This document shows, piece by piece, positions 6,667 through 12,495 of a DNA stretch of 15,722 nt. The position numbers were made by a program, and so were the translations under genes. A model generated the notes under the pieces. The model did not search any database. It saw only the letters and a program-made list of their open reading frames with translations, and had not been told where the DNA came from. Position 1 is the stretch's first letter. The number at the start of each line of letters is the position of its first letter. This DNA is from Nonlabens sp. (GTDB lineage Bacteria; Bacteroidota; Bacteroidia; Flavobacteriales; Flavobacteriaceae), in assembly GCA_023301395.1 (NCBI GenBank), contig JALZUY010000036.1, positions 1 to 15,722 of the forward strand, in the 5' to 3' direction.

Positions 6667-7632
6667 TTATAAGATTCCTTCTCTAATTAAATCATGAATG
6701 TGAACTACTCCAGCATAGCCTTTATCATCAACAGCAACTAGTTGAGAAACGTTGTGCTCTTCCATTACTTCACGCGCCTTCACGGCCATATCGTCTGTAG
6801 CAATAGTTTTAGGCGATTTACTCATAATATCTATTGCCGTTAAGCTATCGATATTTTTTCCTGTAGAAAGCATGCGTCTTAAATCACCATCAGTAATAAT
6901 TCCTGTAATTTTAGAATCGTCTACTACAACGGTCATTCCTAGACGGTTTTCTGAAATATTAACGATTACTTCTCTTAAGGAACTACTGGAGTTCACTTGC
7001 GGTTTTGCATTTTGCTCTACGAGTTCTTGAACTCTTAAATATAATTTCTTACCTAGCGCTCCGCCTGGATGATAACGAGCAAAGTCACTGTCTGTAAATC
7101 CTTTTAATTCTAGTAAGCAAACAGCTAGCGCATCTCCTACAACTAGTTGTGCAGTTGTACTGGTAGTAGGAGCAAGACCATTAGGGCAGGCTTCTTCTTC
7201 AATAGGTGCATGGAGTACATAGTCTGCTTCTTTACCTAAGAATGAATCTCTATGACTGGTAATCGCGATGAGTTTATTCTCAAAATTCTTGATAAGCGGC
7301 ACTAGAACTTTAATCTCTGGTGTGTTTCCACTTTTTGAAATACATATAACGACATCGTTCTTCTGGATAATCCCTAGATCTCCATGAATCGCATCGGCCG
7401 CATGCATGAAAATGGCAGGTGTTCCAGTGGAGTTCATCGTTGCAACAATCTTCATTGCGATGATAGCACTTTTACCTATTCCTGTAATAATGACTCTTCC
7501 TTGAGCAGTATGGATGTGTTGCACCGCTTTCGCGAAAGCGGAATCCAAACTATTTTCAAGGTTCTTAACAGCCGCTGATTCTATGCGAATCGTACGTTTT
7601 GCTACTTCTAAAATATTATTCTCGGTGTCCAA
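6667..7632 (-). CDS. kdsD: Arabinose-5-phosphate isomerase KdsD (KpsF/GutQ family)
   Basis: KdsD interconverts D-ribulose 5-phosphate and D-arabinose 5-phosphate, the first step towards KDO for lipopolysaccharide. The 321 residues show a SIS domain (about 30-175) with GIGKSA at 51-56 and SKSGNTPE at 99-106, then two CBS domains (about 200-258 and 265-321). Lys54, Glu106, Glu147 and His188 correspond, with a constant offset of five, to the catalytic residues known in E. coli KdsD (59, 111, 152, 193). The start is TTG: the frame is closed by a stop four codons upstream, no ATG lies between, and the first internal Met is about residue 60, inside the SIS domain. A 13-bp word shared with two other genes encodes FAKA at 33-36. 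First gene of an operon with tatC and the AhpD-like gene, divergent from recQ. Confidence 0.95.
   Translation of the reverse strand: MDTENNILEVAKRTIRIESAAVKNLENSLDSAFAKAVQHIHTAQGRVIITGIGKSAIIAMKIVATMNSTGTPAIFMHAADAIHGDLGIIQKNDVVICISKSGNTPEIKVLVPLIKNFENKLIAITSHRDSFLGKEADYVLHAPIEEEACPNGLAPTTSTTAQLVVGDALAVCLLELKGFTDSDFARYHPGGALGKKLYLRVQELVEQNAKPQVNSSSSLREVIVNISENRLGMTVVVDDSKITGIITDGDLRRMLSTGKNIDSLTAIDIMSKSPKTIATDDMAVKAREVMEEHNVSQLVAVDDKGYAGVVHIHDLIREGIL
7524..7541 (-). repeat. Dispersed 13-bp word, copy 2, within a perfect 18-bp palindrome (inside kdsD)
   Basis: CCGCTTTCGCGAAAGCGG is a perfect 18-bp palindrome that contains the shared word TTTCGCGAAAGCG (sense strand, 7525-7537). It encodes Ala-Phe-Ala-Lys-Ala at the start of the SIS domain. 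It is markedly more GC-rich than the surrounding gene. Confidence 0.85.
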
Positions 7633-7654
7633 AAAAGTAAATTAGTTTTTAAGG

Positions 7655-7685
7655 TTTGTAGAAAAAGATAAAAATCGTAAATTTC
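7655..7685 (+). promoter_or_regulatory. Putative recQ promoter (TTTG-N19-TAAATTTC)
   Basis: TTTG (7655-7658) is followed after exactly 19 bp by TAAATTTC (7678-7685), seven of eight positions counting the free ones in TAnnTTTG. The expected transcript start is about 30 bp before the recQ ATG. Confidence 0.5.
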
Positions 7686-7691
7686 AAGTTA

Positions 7692-7699
7692 CAAAGATA
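7692..7699 (-). promoter_or_regulatory. Putative kdsD promoter -7 box
   Basis: TATCTTTG on the minus strand is a perfect TAnnTTTG match about 60 bp upstream of the kdsD TTG start. No clear TTG was seen at the -33 position. It lies just downstream of the divergent recQ -7 box, so the two polymerases would compete for the same DNA. Confidence 0.45.
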
Positions 7700-7719
7700 A
7701 GATAAAACGTATCAGCCCC

Positions 7720-9915
7720 ATGCCAGAATCGTCTACAGGACTCGAGCAACATTTAAAGAAGTATTTCGGATTTGATCAATTCAGAGGTCTACAGAAAAAA
7801 GTCATCACATCGCTCCTTAATAAGGAAGATGCTTTTGTAATTATGCCTACCGGTGGTGGGAAATCCTTATGTTATCAATTACCAGCGTTAATGCAAGAAG
7901 GAACTGCAATTGTAGTTTCTCCATTGATTGCATTAATGAAGAATCAAGTAGATGCTATACGTGGTATAAGTGATCACGATGGTGTAGCGCATGTATTGAA
8001 TTCATCCCTTTCTAAAACAGATATCCAGCAAGTAAAAGATGATATCTCAAATGGGATTACTAAACTTTTATATGTCGCGCCAGAGTCGTTAACTAAAGAG
8101 GAATATGTCGATTTCTTAAAAGAACAGACGATATCCTTTCTAGCGGTTGACGAGGCACACTGTATTAGTGAATGGGGACACGATTTCAGACCAGAATATC
8201 GCAACCTGCGTAAGATCATAGATCGTATAGATGAAGGTATTCCTGTTATAGGACTTACTGCAACTGCTACGCCTAAGGTTCAAGAAGATATTCTTAAGAA
8301 TTTACAAATTCCTAATGCAACTACTTTTCAAGCGTCTTTTAATAGACCTAATCTCTATTATGAGGTACGTCCTAAAACGTCTCAAGTAGATGCAGATATT
8401 ACACGTTTTATAAAGTCACATGATGGTAAAAGTGGTATCGTTTATTGTTTATCACGTAAGCGTGTGGAACAATTATCCCAAGTATTACAAGTAAATGGTA
8501 TTGACGCTGTTCCATATCATGCAGGACTGGATGCAAAAACACGTGTGCTACATCAAGATAAATTCTTGATGGAAAACTGTGATGTGGTTGTTGCTACGAT
8601 TGCTTTTGGGATGGGAATTGATAAGCCCGATGTACGTTTTGTAATTCACCATGATATTCCTAAGAGTATAGAGTCTTATTATCAAGAAACCGGTCGCGCT
8701 GGTCGTGATGGTGGTGAAGGAATATGCCTTGCTTACTATTCTTATAAAGATATAGAGAAACTTGAGAAATTCATGGCAGGAAAACCTATTGCTGAGCAAG
8801 AAATAGGACATGCTTTATTACAGGAAATGGTTGGGTATGCAGAGACGAGCATGAGTCGTAGGCAGTTTATTCTTCATTATTTTGGTGAAGCGTTTGATCC
8901 AGCAACTGGTGCTGGTGGAGATATGGATGATAACATGCGTAATCCTAAACCACAAAAAGAAGCGGTTGATCATGTAAAGAAATTGATTCAGGTTATTGAA
9001 GCTGCTGGACAGCGTTATAAATCAAAAGATATTGTGAATATTATTGTAGGTAAGACAAATGCAATGATAAGCTCACATAAGTTAGATCAGCATGATTTCT
9101 TTGGTAGTGGAAGCGATATGGAGGCTTCTTACTGGACAGCTTTGATTAGACAAGTTCTTGTAGCTAGATATATTAAAAAAGATATAGAATCATATGGAAC
9201 ACTGCGTTTACAAGATACTGGTAAAGAATTTGTGAAAAACGGTAAATCATTTATGATGACCGAAGATCATATTTATCCTGAAAATGCAAGTACAACAGTT
9301 GCGGCAGCTGGGCAAGGTGGAGCAGTAGATGCTACTCTTGTAAAAATGCTAAAGGAATTGCGTAAAAAAGTAGGAGCTCAAAAGAATGTTCCTCCTTATG
9401 TAGTCTTTCAAGATCCTTCACTAGATGATATGGCCACTAAGTATCCTATTAATATGGAGGAAATGGCAAATATCCATGGAGTAGGAGAAGGAAAGGCTAA
9501 AAAGTACGGAGCAAAGTTCCTTGAATTGATTCAGCGATATGTTGATGATAATGATATTACAAGACCCGACGATTTGGTCATTAAATCAACAGGTTCAAAG
9601 TCGGGTAACAAGCTTTATTTCATAACCAGTATAGATCGCAAATTAAGTTTTGACGATATGGCAAGTGCTAAAGGGATGGATATGGACCAGCTGGTTCAAG
9701 AACTGGAACGTATTGTTTACAGTGGTACTCGTCTTAATGTAGGTTACTGGATTGATGAGATGCTTGATGAAGATCAACAAGAAGAGCTGCATGAGTATTT
9801 TATCGAGTCCGAAAGTGATAAGATAGAAGATGCCATGGAGGAATTTGATGGTGATTATGAAGAAGAAGAGTTGCGCATGTATCGTATCAAGTTTATAAGT
9901 GATGTGGCTAATTAA
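7720..9915 (+). CDS. recQ: ATP-dependent DNA helicase RecQ (cysteine-free zinc region)
   Basis: RecQ is a 3'-5' DNA helicase used in recombination and stalled-fork repair. The 731 residues carry, in order, Walker A MPTGGGKS (42-49), DEAH (144-147), TATATP (180-185), AFGMGIDKPD (295-304) and QETGRAGRDG (322-331). An RQC region (about 410-525) and an HRDC domain (about 536-610, VPPYVVFQD, IHGVGEGKAKKYG) follow. A C-terminal extension of about 120 residues ends in an acidic tail, common in Bacteroidota RecQ. The zinc-binding segment (about 372-408) is recognisable by SRRQFILHYFGE, yet contains no cysteine where E. coli RecQ has four zinc ligands; Ala, Gly and Asp stand in their place. The gene diverges from kdsD and is followed after 28 bp by yefM-yoeB. 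Chosen ATG gives the standard N-terminus. Confidence 0.96.
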   Translation: MPESSTGLEQHLKKYFGFDQFRGLQKKVITSLLNKEDAFVIMPTGGGKSLCYQLPALMQEGTAIVVSPLIALMKNQVDAIRGISDHDGVAHVLNSSLSKTDIQQVKDDISNGITKLLYVAPESLTKEEYVDFLKEQTISFLAVDEAHCISEWGHDFRPEYRNLRKIIDRIDEGIPVIGLTATATPKVQEDILKNLQIPNATTFQASFNRPNLYYEVRPKTSQVDADITRFIKSHDGKSGIVYCLSRKRVEQLSQVLQVNGIDAVPYHAGLDAKTRVLHQDKFLMENCDVVVATIAFGMGIDKPDVRFVIHHDIPKSIESYYQETGRAGRDGGEGICLAYYSYKDIEKLEKFMAGKPIAEQEIGHALLQEMVGYAETSMSRRQFILHYFGEAFDPATGAGGDMDDNMRNPKPQKEAVDHVKKLIQVIEAAGQRYKSKDIVNIIVGKTNAMISSHKLDQHDFFGSGSDMEASYWTALIRQVLVARYIKKDIESYGTLRLQDTGKEFVKNGKSFMMTEDHIYPENASTTVAAAGQGGAVDATLVKMLKELRKKVGAQKNVPPYVVFQDPSLDDMATKYPINMEEMANIHGVGEGKAKKYGAKFLELIQRYVDDNDITRPDDLVIKSTGSKSGNKLYFITSIDRKLSFDDMASAKGMDMDQLVQELERIVYSGTRLNVGYWIDEMLDEDQQEELHEYFIESESDKIEDAMEEFDGDYEEEELRMYRIKFISDVAN

Positions 9916-9937
9916 TTTGTTGATTTCAGAGATTAAT
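9911..9937. promoter_or_regulatory. Two ATTAAT palindromes before yefM, possible autoregulatory operator
   Basis: ATTAAT occurs at 9911-9916 and 9932-9937, exactly 21 bp (two helical turns) apart, in the 28-bp gap before yefM and overlapping the recQ stop. YefM-YoeB pairs generally repress their own promoter at paired palindromes. The core TGTACA known from E. coli is absent, and AT-rich DNA gives such words by chance. Confidence 0.25.
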
Positions 9938-9943
9938 TGATTT

Positions 9944-10192
9944 ATGGAAACAGTAAATTATTCTGACTTTAGAGCAAATTTGAAACATTGGTTTGAGAAG
10001 GTGATCAATGATGTGAGTGATGTTATTATCAAACGAAAGAATGGAAAAGATTTAGTTCTAATATCTTTAGATGAATACAATTCCTTAAAAGAAACGACTT
10101 ATTTACTTACAGGTAAGAATAGAGACATCCTTTTAAACTCCTTAAAAGAACTCGAGTCTGGAAATGGAATCTCTCAAAATATGATCGAGTAA
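9944..10192 (+). CDS. yefM: Antitoxin of the Phd/YefM family
   Basis: An 82-residue YefM-type antitoxin. The N-terminal half METVNYSDFRANLKHWFEKV with DVIIKRKNG and DLVLISLDEYNSLKET fits the DNA-binding Phd/YefM domain. The C-terminal part (about 55-82) is polar and would be the disordered toxin-binding segment. Known members neutralise the YoeB RNase by wrapping it and repress their own operon. The stop codon TAA directly abuts the toxin ATG, so the two are made from one mRNA. It begins 28 bp after recQ with no terminator between, so readthrough from recQ is possible. Confidence 0.93.
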   Translation: METVNYSDFRANLKHWFEKVINDVSDVIIKRKNGKDLVLISLDEYNSLKETTYLLTGKNRDILLNSLKELESGNGISQNMIE

Positions 10193-10453
10193 ATGAAGCT
10201 TACATGGTCTAGTATATCATGGAATGATTATCTATACTGGCAAAAAGTAGATAAGAAAATAGTGAAACGTATTAATGAATTAATTAAAAGTTCCATGCGC
10301 ACACCTTTTGAAGGAATAGGTAAACCTGAAGCTTTAAAAGGAGACTTACAAGGTTACTGGTCTAGGAGAATCACCTCTGAACATCGCTTAGTATATAAAT
10401 ATCACGAGAATCAATTATTTATTGCTGCCTGCCGTTATCACTATGGCAAGTAA
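10193..10453 (+). CDS. yoeB: YoeB-family ribosome-dependent mRNA endonuclease toxin
   Basis: An 86-residue RelE-superfamily toxin very like E. coli YoeB: MKLTWSSISWNDYLYWQ at the start, INELIKSSMRTPFEGIGKPE in the middle and WSRRITSEHRLVY then ACRYHY at the end. The residues known to matter for cleavage are all there at the same numbering: Glu46, Arg59, Arg65, His83 and Tyr84. It should therefore be an active toxin that cuts mRNA in the ribosomal A site. It begins directly after the yefM stop. Length is normal and no frame damage is seen. Such modules are often gained by transfer, but no mobile-element remains flank it. Confidence 0.95.
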   Translation: MKLTWSSISWNDYLYWQKVDKKIVKRINELIKSSMRTPFEGIGKPEALKGDLQGYWSRRITSEHRLVYKYHENQLFIAACRYHYGK

Positions 10454-10583
10454 TTTCTCTAGCATTTCTATCTTTTTATAATTTTGAGGAATTTATTAAA
10501 CTTCTAAAAAATCAACATAAACTACCTATTTACAGTCTATTAAGTGTATATGGCTTATATTTTACGAAATCGTTCTCGTAGAA

Positions 10584-10599
10584 TGGCACGGAATTTGAA
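10584..10599 (+). promoter_or_regulatory. Near-consensus sigma-54 promoter (TGGCACG-N4-TTGAA)
   Basis: TGGCACG (10584-10590) is followed after 4 bp by TTGAA (10595-10599). The -24 GG and the -12 position are 12 bp apart, as the sigma-54 consensus TGGCACG-N4-TTGCA/T requires. The only departure is A instead of C at -12. Transcription would start near 10610, giving a leader of about 53 nt before the secreted repeat protein. Just upstream TACGA/TCGTA (10563-10567, 10576-10580) form a small inverted repeat. The call rests on motif and spacing only. Confidence 0.5.
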
Positions 10600-10662
10600 A
10601 CTTACCTATCAAGCGACAGCCGAAAAGCTTATAGAGTAGGCAAAACCCTAAATATTAAAGTC

Positions 10663-11247
10663 ATGAAAAAAATGTTACTTTTTATTGCAGCTGGTCTTCT
10701 AATGATGACTACTGCTCAGGCAAATGAAATTCTTGTAAATCAAGACAATTCAAAGGGTGAATTAACACGTTACCGCAATGCGCAACCAGTTCTTTTTGCT
10801 CTTAATGGAATCGACTATGCAGTCTTTCCAGATGGACGTGTAGAATATGAATTACCACGTAGCTCACAAACTTATGGTGATCGCAGTAGTAATTACCGTA
10901 GATATAATGTAAACAGACGCTCTACAGATCGCAGTCGCGGATTTGTAAGTTATAATCGTAGTGGACAAGTAACAAAAATAGGAAATACTCGCATCTCATA
11001 TTTTGCAAGTGGTCAAGTAGCACGTATAGGTCACCTTAGTATGGATTACACTCGTAGAGGTGGAGTTTTGAATCAAGTAGGTGGATTGCAAGTAAGGTAT
11101 AATCGTAATGGAAAATTAGTCGCTGCTCGTGGTCAAGTGAATCTGCGAGATCGCTTAAGTCATAGTCAAGATTTTGGTCATTTTAATGATAATAATACAG
11201 ACGACTGGGATGATGGTGTTTTCTTTAAAAGAACAACTACAAAGTAA
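10663..11247 (+). CDS. Secreted protein of unknown function with four short internal repeats
   Basis: A 194-residue protein with a type I signal peptide (MKKMLLFIAAGLLMMTTAQA, cleavage likely after residue 20). The mature part starts with a segment holding FALNGIDYAVFPDGRVEY, then an Arg/Ser/Tyr-rich stretch. From about residue 94 to 158 there are four units of 16-17 residues with the pattern [IVM]-x-Y-x-x-x-G-x-[VL], usually followed by a hydrophobic residue and Gly. Examples are YNRSGQVTKIG, YFASGQVARIG, YTRRGGVLNQVG and YNRNGKLVAARG. The units resemble short beta-hairpin repeats of the YD/MORN-like kind, but no family is claimed. The end is Asp/Asn-rich. The protein is probably periplasmic. 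The gene stands alone between a sigma-54-like promoter and a strong terminator. It is not recognised beyond being typical of flavobacterial secreted proteins. Confidence 0.85.
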   Translation: MKKMLLFIAAGLLMMTTAQANEILVNQDNSKGELTRYRNAQPVLFALNGIDYAVFPDGRVEYELPRSSQTYGDRSSNYRRYNVNRRSTDRSRGFVSYNRSGQVTKIGNTRISYFASGQVARIGHLSMDYTRRGGVLNQVGGLQVRYNRNGKLVAARGQVNLRDRLSHSQDFGHFNDNNTDDWDDGVFFKRTTTK

Positions 11248-11271
11248 TCTCAAATTAATATTAATTCAAAG

Positions 11272-11304
11272 CCACTACAACTTAATTGTTGTAGTGGTTT
11301 TTTT
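11272..11304 (+). terminator. Rho-independent terminator after the secreted repeat protein
   Basis: A perfect 10-bp stem CCACTACAAC/GTTGTAGTGG (11272-11281 with 11288-11297) with a 6-nt loop is followed by seven T. It ends the single-gene unit before the prolyl isomerase promoter. Confidence 0.92.
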
Positions 11305-11350
11305 ATTGAATTTAAGAAAATGCTATGACTTAGACTTTGAGATGATTGCC

Positions 11351-11358
11351 TATCTTTG
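11351..11358 (+). promoter_or_regulatory. -7 box of the prolyl isomerase promoter
   Basis: TATCTTTG matches TAnnTTTG exactly and is followed by CAGCC, a sequence often seen in flavobacterial promoters. The predicted transcript start near 11364 lies after a possible upstream TTG at 11346, so translation must begin later, at the ATG at 11379. No good -33 TTTG stands at 19 bp. Confidence 0.55.
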
Positions 11359-11378
11359 CAGCCTTAAAAAAAGAAGAT

Positions 11379-12311
11379 ATGCAAGAAGGTATTTATGCAA
11401 AATTCAACACAACCAAAGGTTCTGTTTTAGTTCAACTACACCACGATAAAACTCCTGGTACAGTAGGTAACTTCATCGCTCTAGCTGAAGGTAACTTAGA
11501 AAACGATGCAAAGCCACAAGGAACTCCTTATTATGATGGGTTAACTTTTCACAGAGTAATTCCAGACTTTATGGTTCAAGGTGGTGATCCACAAGGAACT
11601 GGTGCTGGTGGACCTGGATATCAATTTGATGACGAATTTCATCCAGAATTACGTCATGATGGTCCTGGTGTATTGAGTATGGCAAATGCTGGTCCTGGAA
11701 CAAATGGTTCTCAGTTCTTTATTACTCATGTTGAGACCGCATGGTTAGATGATAAGCATACCGTTTTTGGAAAAGTAATAGAAGGACAAGATGTGGTTGA
11801 TGCTATCACTCAGGATGATTCTCTAGAGACTCTTGAAATCATAAGAGAAGGAGCAGCTGCACAAGCGTTTAATGCTGTTGAATCTTTCCGCACATTTGAA
11901 GGAGCTGCAAAACTTCGTGAAGAACAAGCACGTAAACAAGCTGACCAAGATCTAGATGAAATCGCTGCTGGTTTTGATAAAACAGATAGTGGTTTACGTT
12001 ACAAAATTATTCAAGAAGGTAATGGTGCTCAGGCAGAAAGTGGTAAAACGGTTTCTGTTCATTATAAAGGAATGCTTCCTAACGGTAAAGTATTTGATTC
12101 TAGTTTTGAACGCAAAGAACCTATCGATTTCCAGTTAGGAGCTGGTCAAGTGATCGCAGGATGGGATGAAGGTATCTCATTACTTAAAGTAGGAGATAAA
12201 GCAAGATTAGTAATTCCATCTCATATAGGATATGGAAGTGCTGGTGCTGGTGGCGTTATTCCACCAGATGCAACTTTGGTATTTGACGTAGAGTTAGTAG
12301 GGATTAAGTAA
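11379..12311 (+). CDS. Dual-domain peptidyl-prolyl isomerase: cyclophilin fused to FKBP
   Basis: A 310-residue fusion of two unrelated prolyl isomerase folds. The cyclophilin domain (about 5-155) has FHRVIPDFMVQGGDPQGTG (58-76) with catalytic Arg59, then NAGPGTNGSQFFI (103-115) and LDDKHTVFG (123-131). A charged helical linker (about 160-200) leads to an FKBP domain (about 205-310). Its active-site residues correspond to those of FKBP12: Tyr229, Asp240, Val258-Ile259, Trp262, Tyr285 and Phe302. Both sites look active. Such cyclophilin-FKBP proteins are known from Flavobacterium and relatives. There is no signal peptide, so it should act on folding in the cytosol. The frame extends up to a TTG at 11346, but that codon overlaps the promoter; the ATG preceded by AAAGAAG is the better start. 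Single-gene unit with its own terminator. Confidence 0.93.
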   Translation: MQEGIYAKFNTTKGSVLVQLHHDKTPGTVGNFIALAEGNLENDAKPQGTPYYDGLTFHRVIPDFMVQGGDPQGTGAGGPGYQFDDEFHPELRHDGPGVLSMANAGPGTNGSQFFITHVETAWLDDKHTVFGKVIEGQDVVDAITQDDSLETLEIIREGAAAQAFNAVESFRTFEGAAKLREEQARKQADQDLDEIAAGFDKTDSGLRYKIIQEGNGAQAESGKTVSVHYKGMLPNGKVFDSSFERKEPIDFQLGAGQVIAGWDEGISLLKVGDKARLVIPSHIGYGSAGAGGVIPPDATLVFDVELVGIK

Positions 12312-12329
12312 TTCCTCCATTATATATTT

Positions 12330-12365
12330 AAAAAAGTACCAACTCATAGGAGTTGGTGCTTTTTT
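12330..12365 (+). terminator. Rho-independent terminator after the prolyl isomerase gene
   Basis: ACCAACTC (12338-12345) pairs with GAGTTGGT (12350-12357) around a 4-nt loop, extended by one G-T and one G-C pair and flanked by A and T tracts of six. It may act in both directions. Confidence 0.9.
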
Positions 12366-12469
12366 GTTTTAGGTAATCAAGAATTTTTGTAGTACTTAAA
12401 ATCTATTTCTAACAACCCAAAGAACTCATAAACTAAAGACCTCAAAGCTTACAACTCAGCCCTAATTCC

Positions 12470-12477
12470 TATATTTG
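12470..12477 (+). promoter_or_regulatory. -7 box of the BT_3928-type gene promoter
   Basis: TATATTTG matches TAnnTTTG exactly, 18 bp before the ATG at 12496, leaving a leader of about 13 nt rich in A with AAAAAAAGAAT before the start. No matching -33 TTG was found at the usual distance. Confidence 0.5.
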
Positions 12478-12495
12478 AACAACTAAAAAAAGAAT

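Noticed and set aside
8548..8811. Minus-strand open frame of 87 codons inside recQ
   Set aside because: It is antisense to the conserved helicase motifs; the product has no family features.
11346..11378. TTG at 11346 as the start of the prolyl isomerase
   Set aside because: The codon lies upstream of and overlaps a perfect -7 promoter box; an ATG with an A/G-rich leader at 11379 begins exactly where the cyclophilin domain needs it.
11174..11449. Plus-strand open frame of 91 codons across the end of the secreted protein gene and the start of the isomerase gene
   Set aside because: It runs through a strong terminator and a promoter and overlaps two real genes in another frame.
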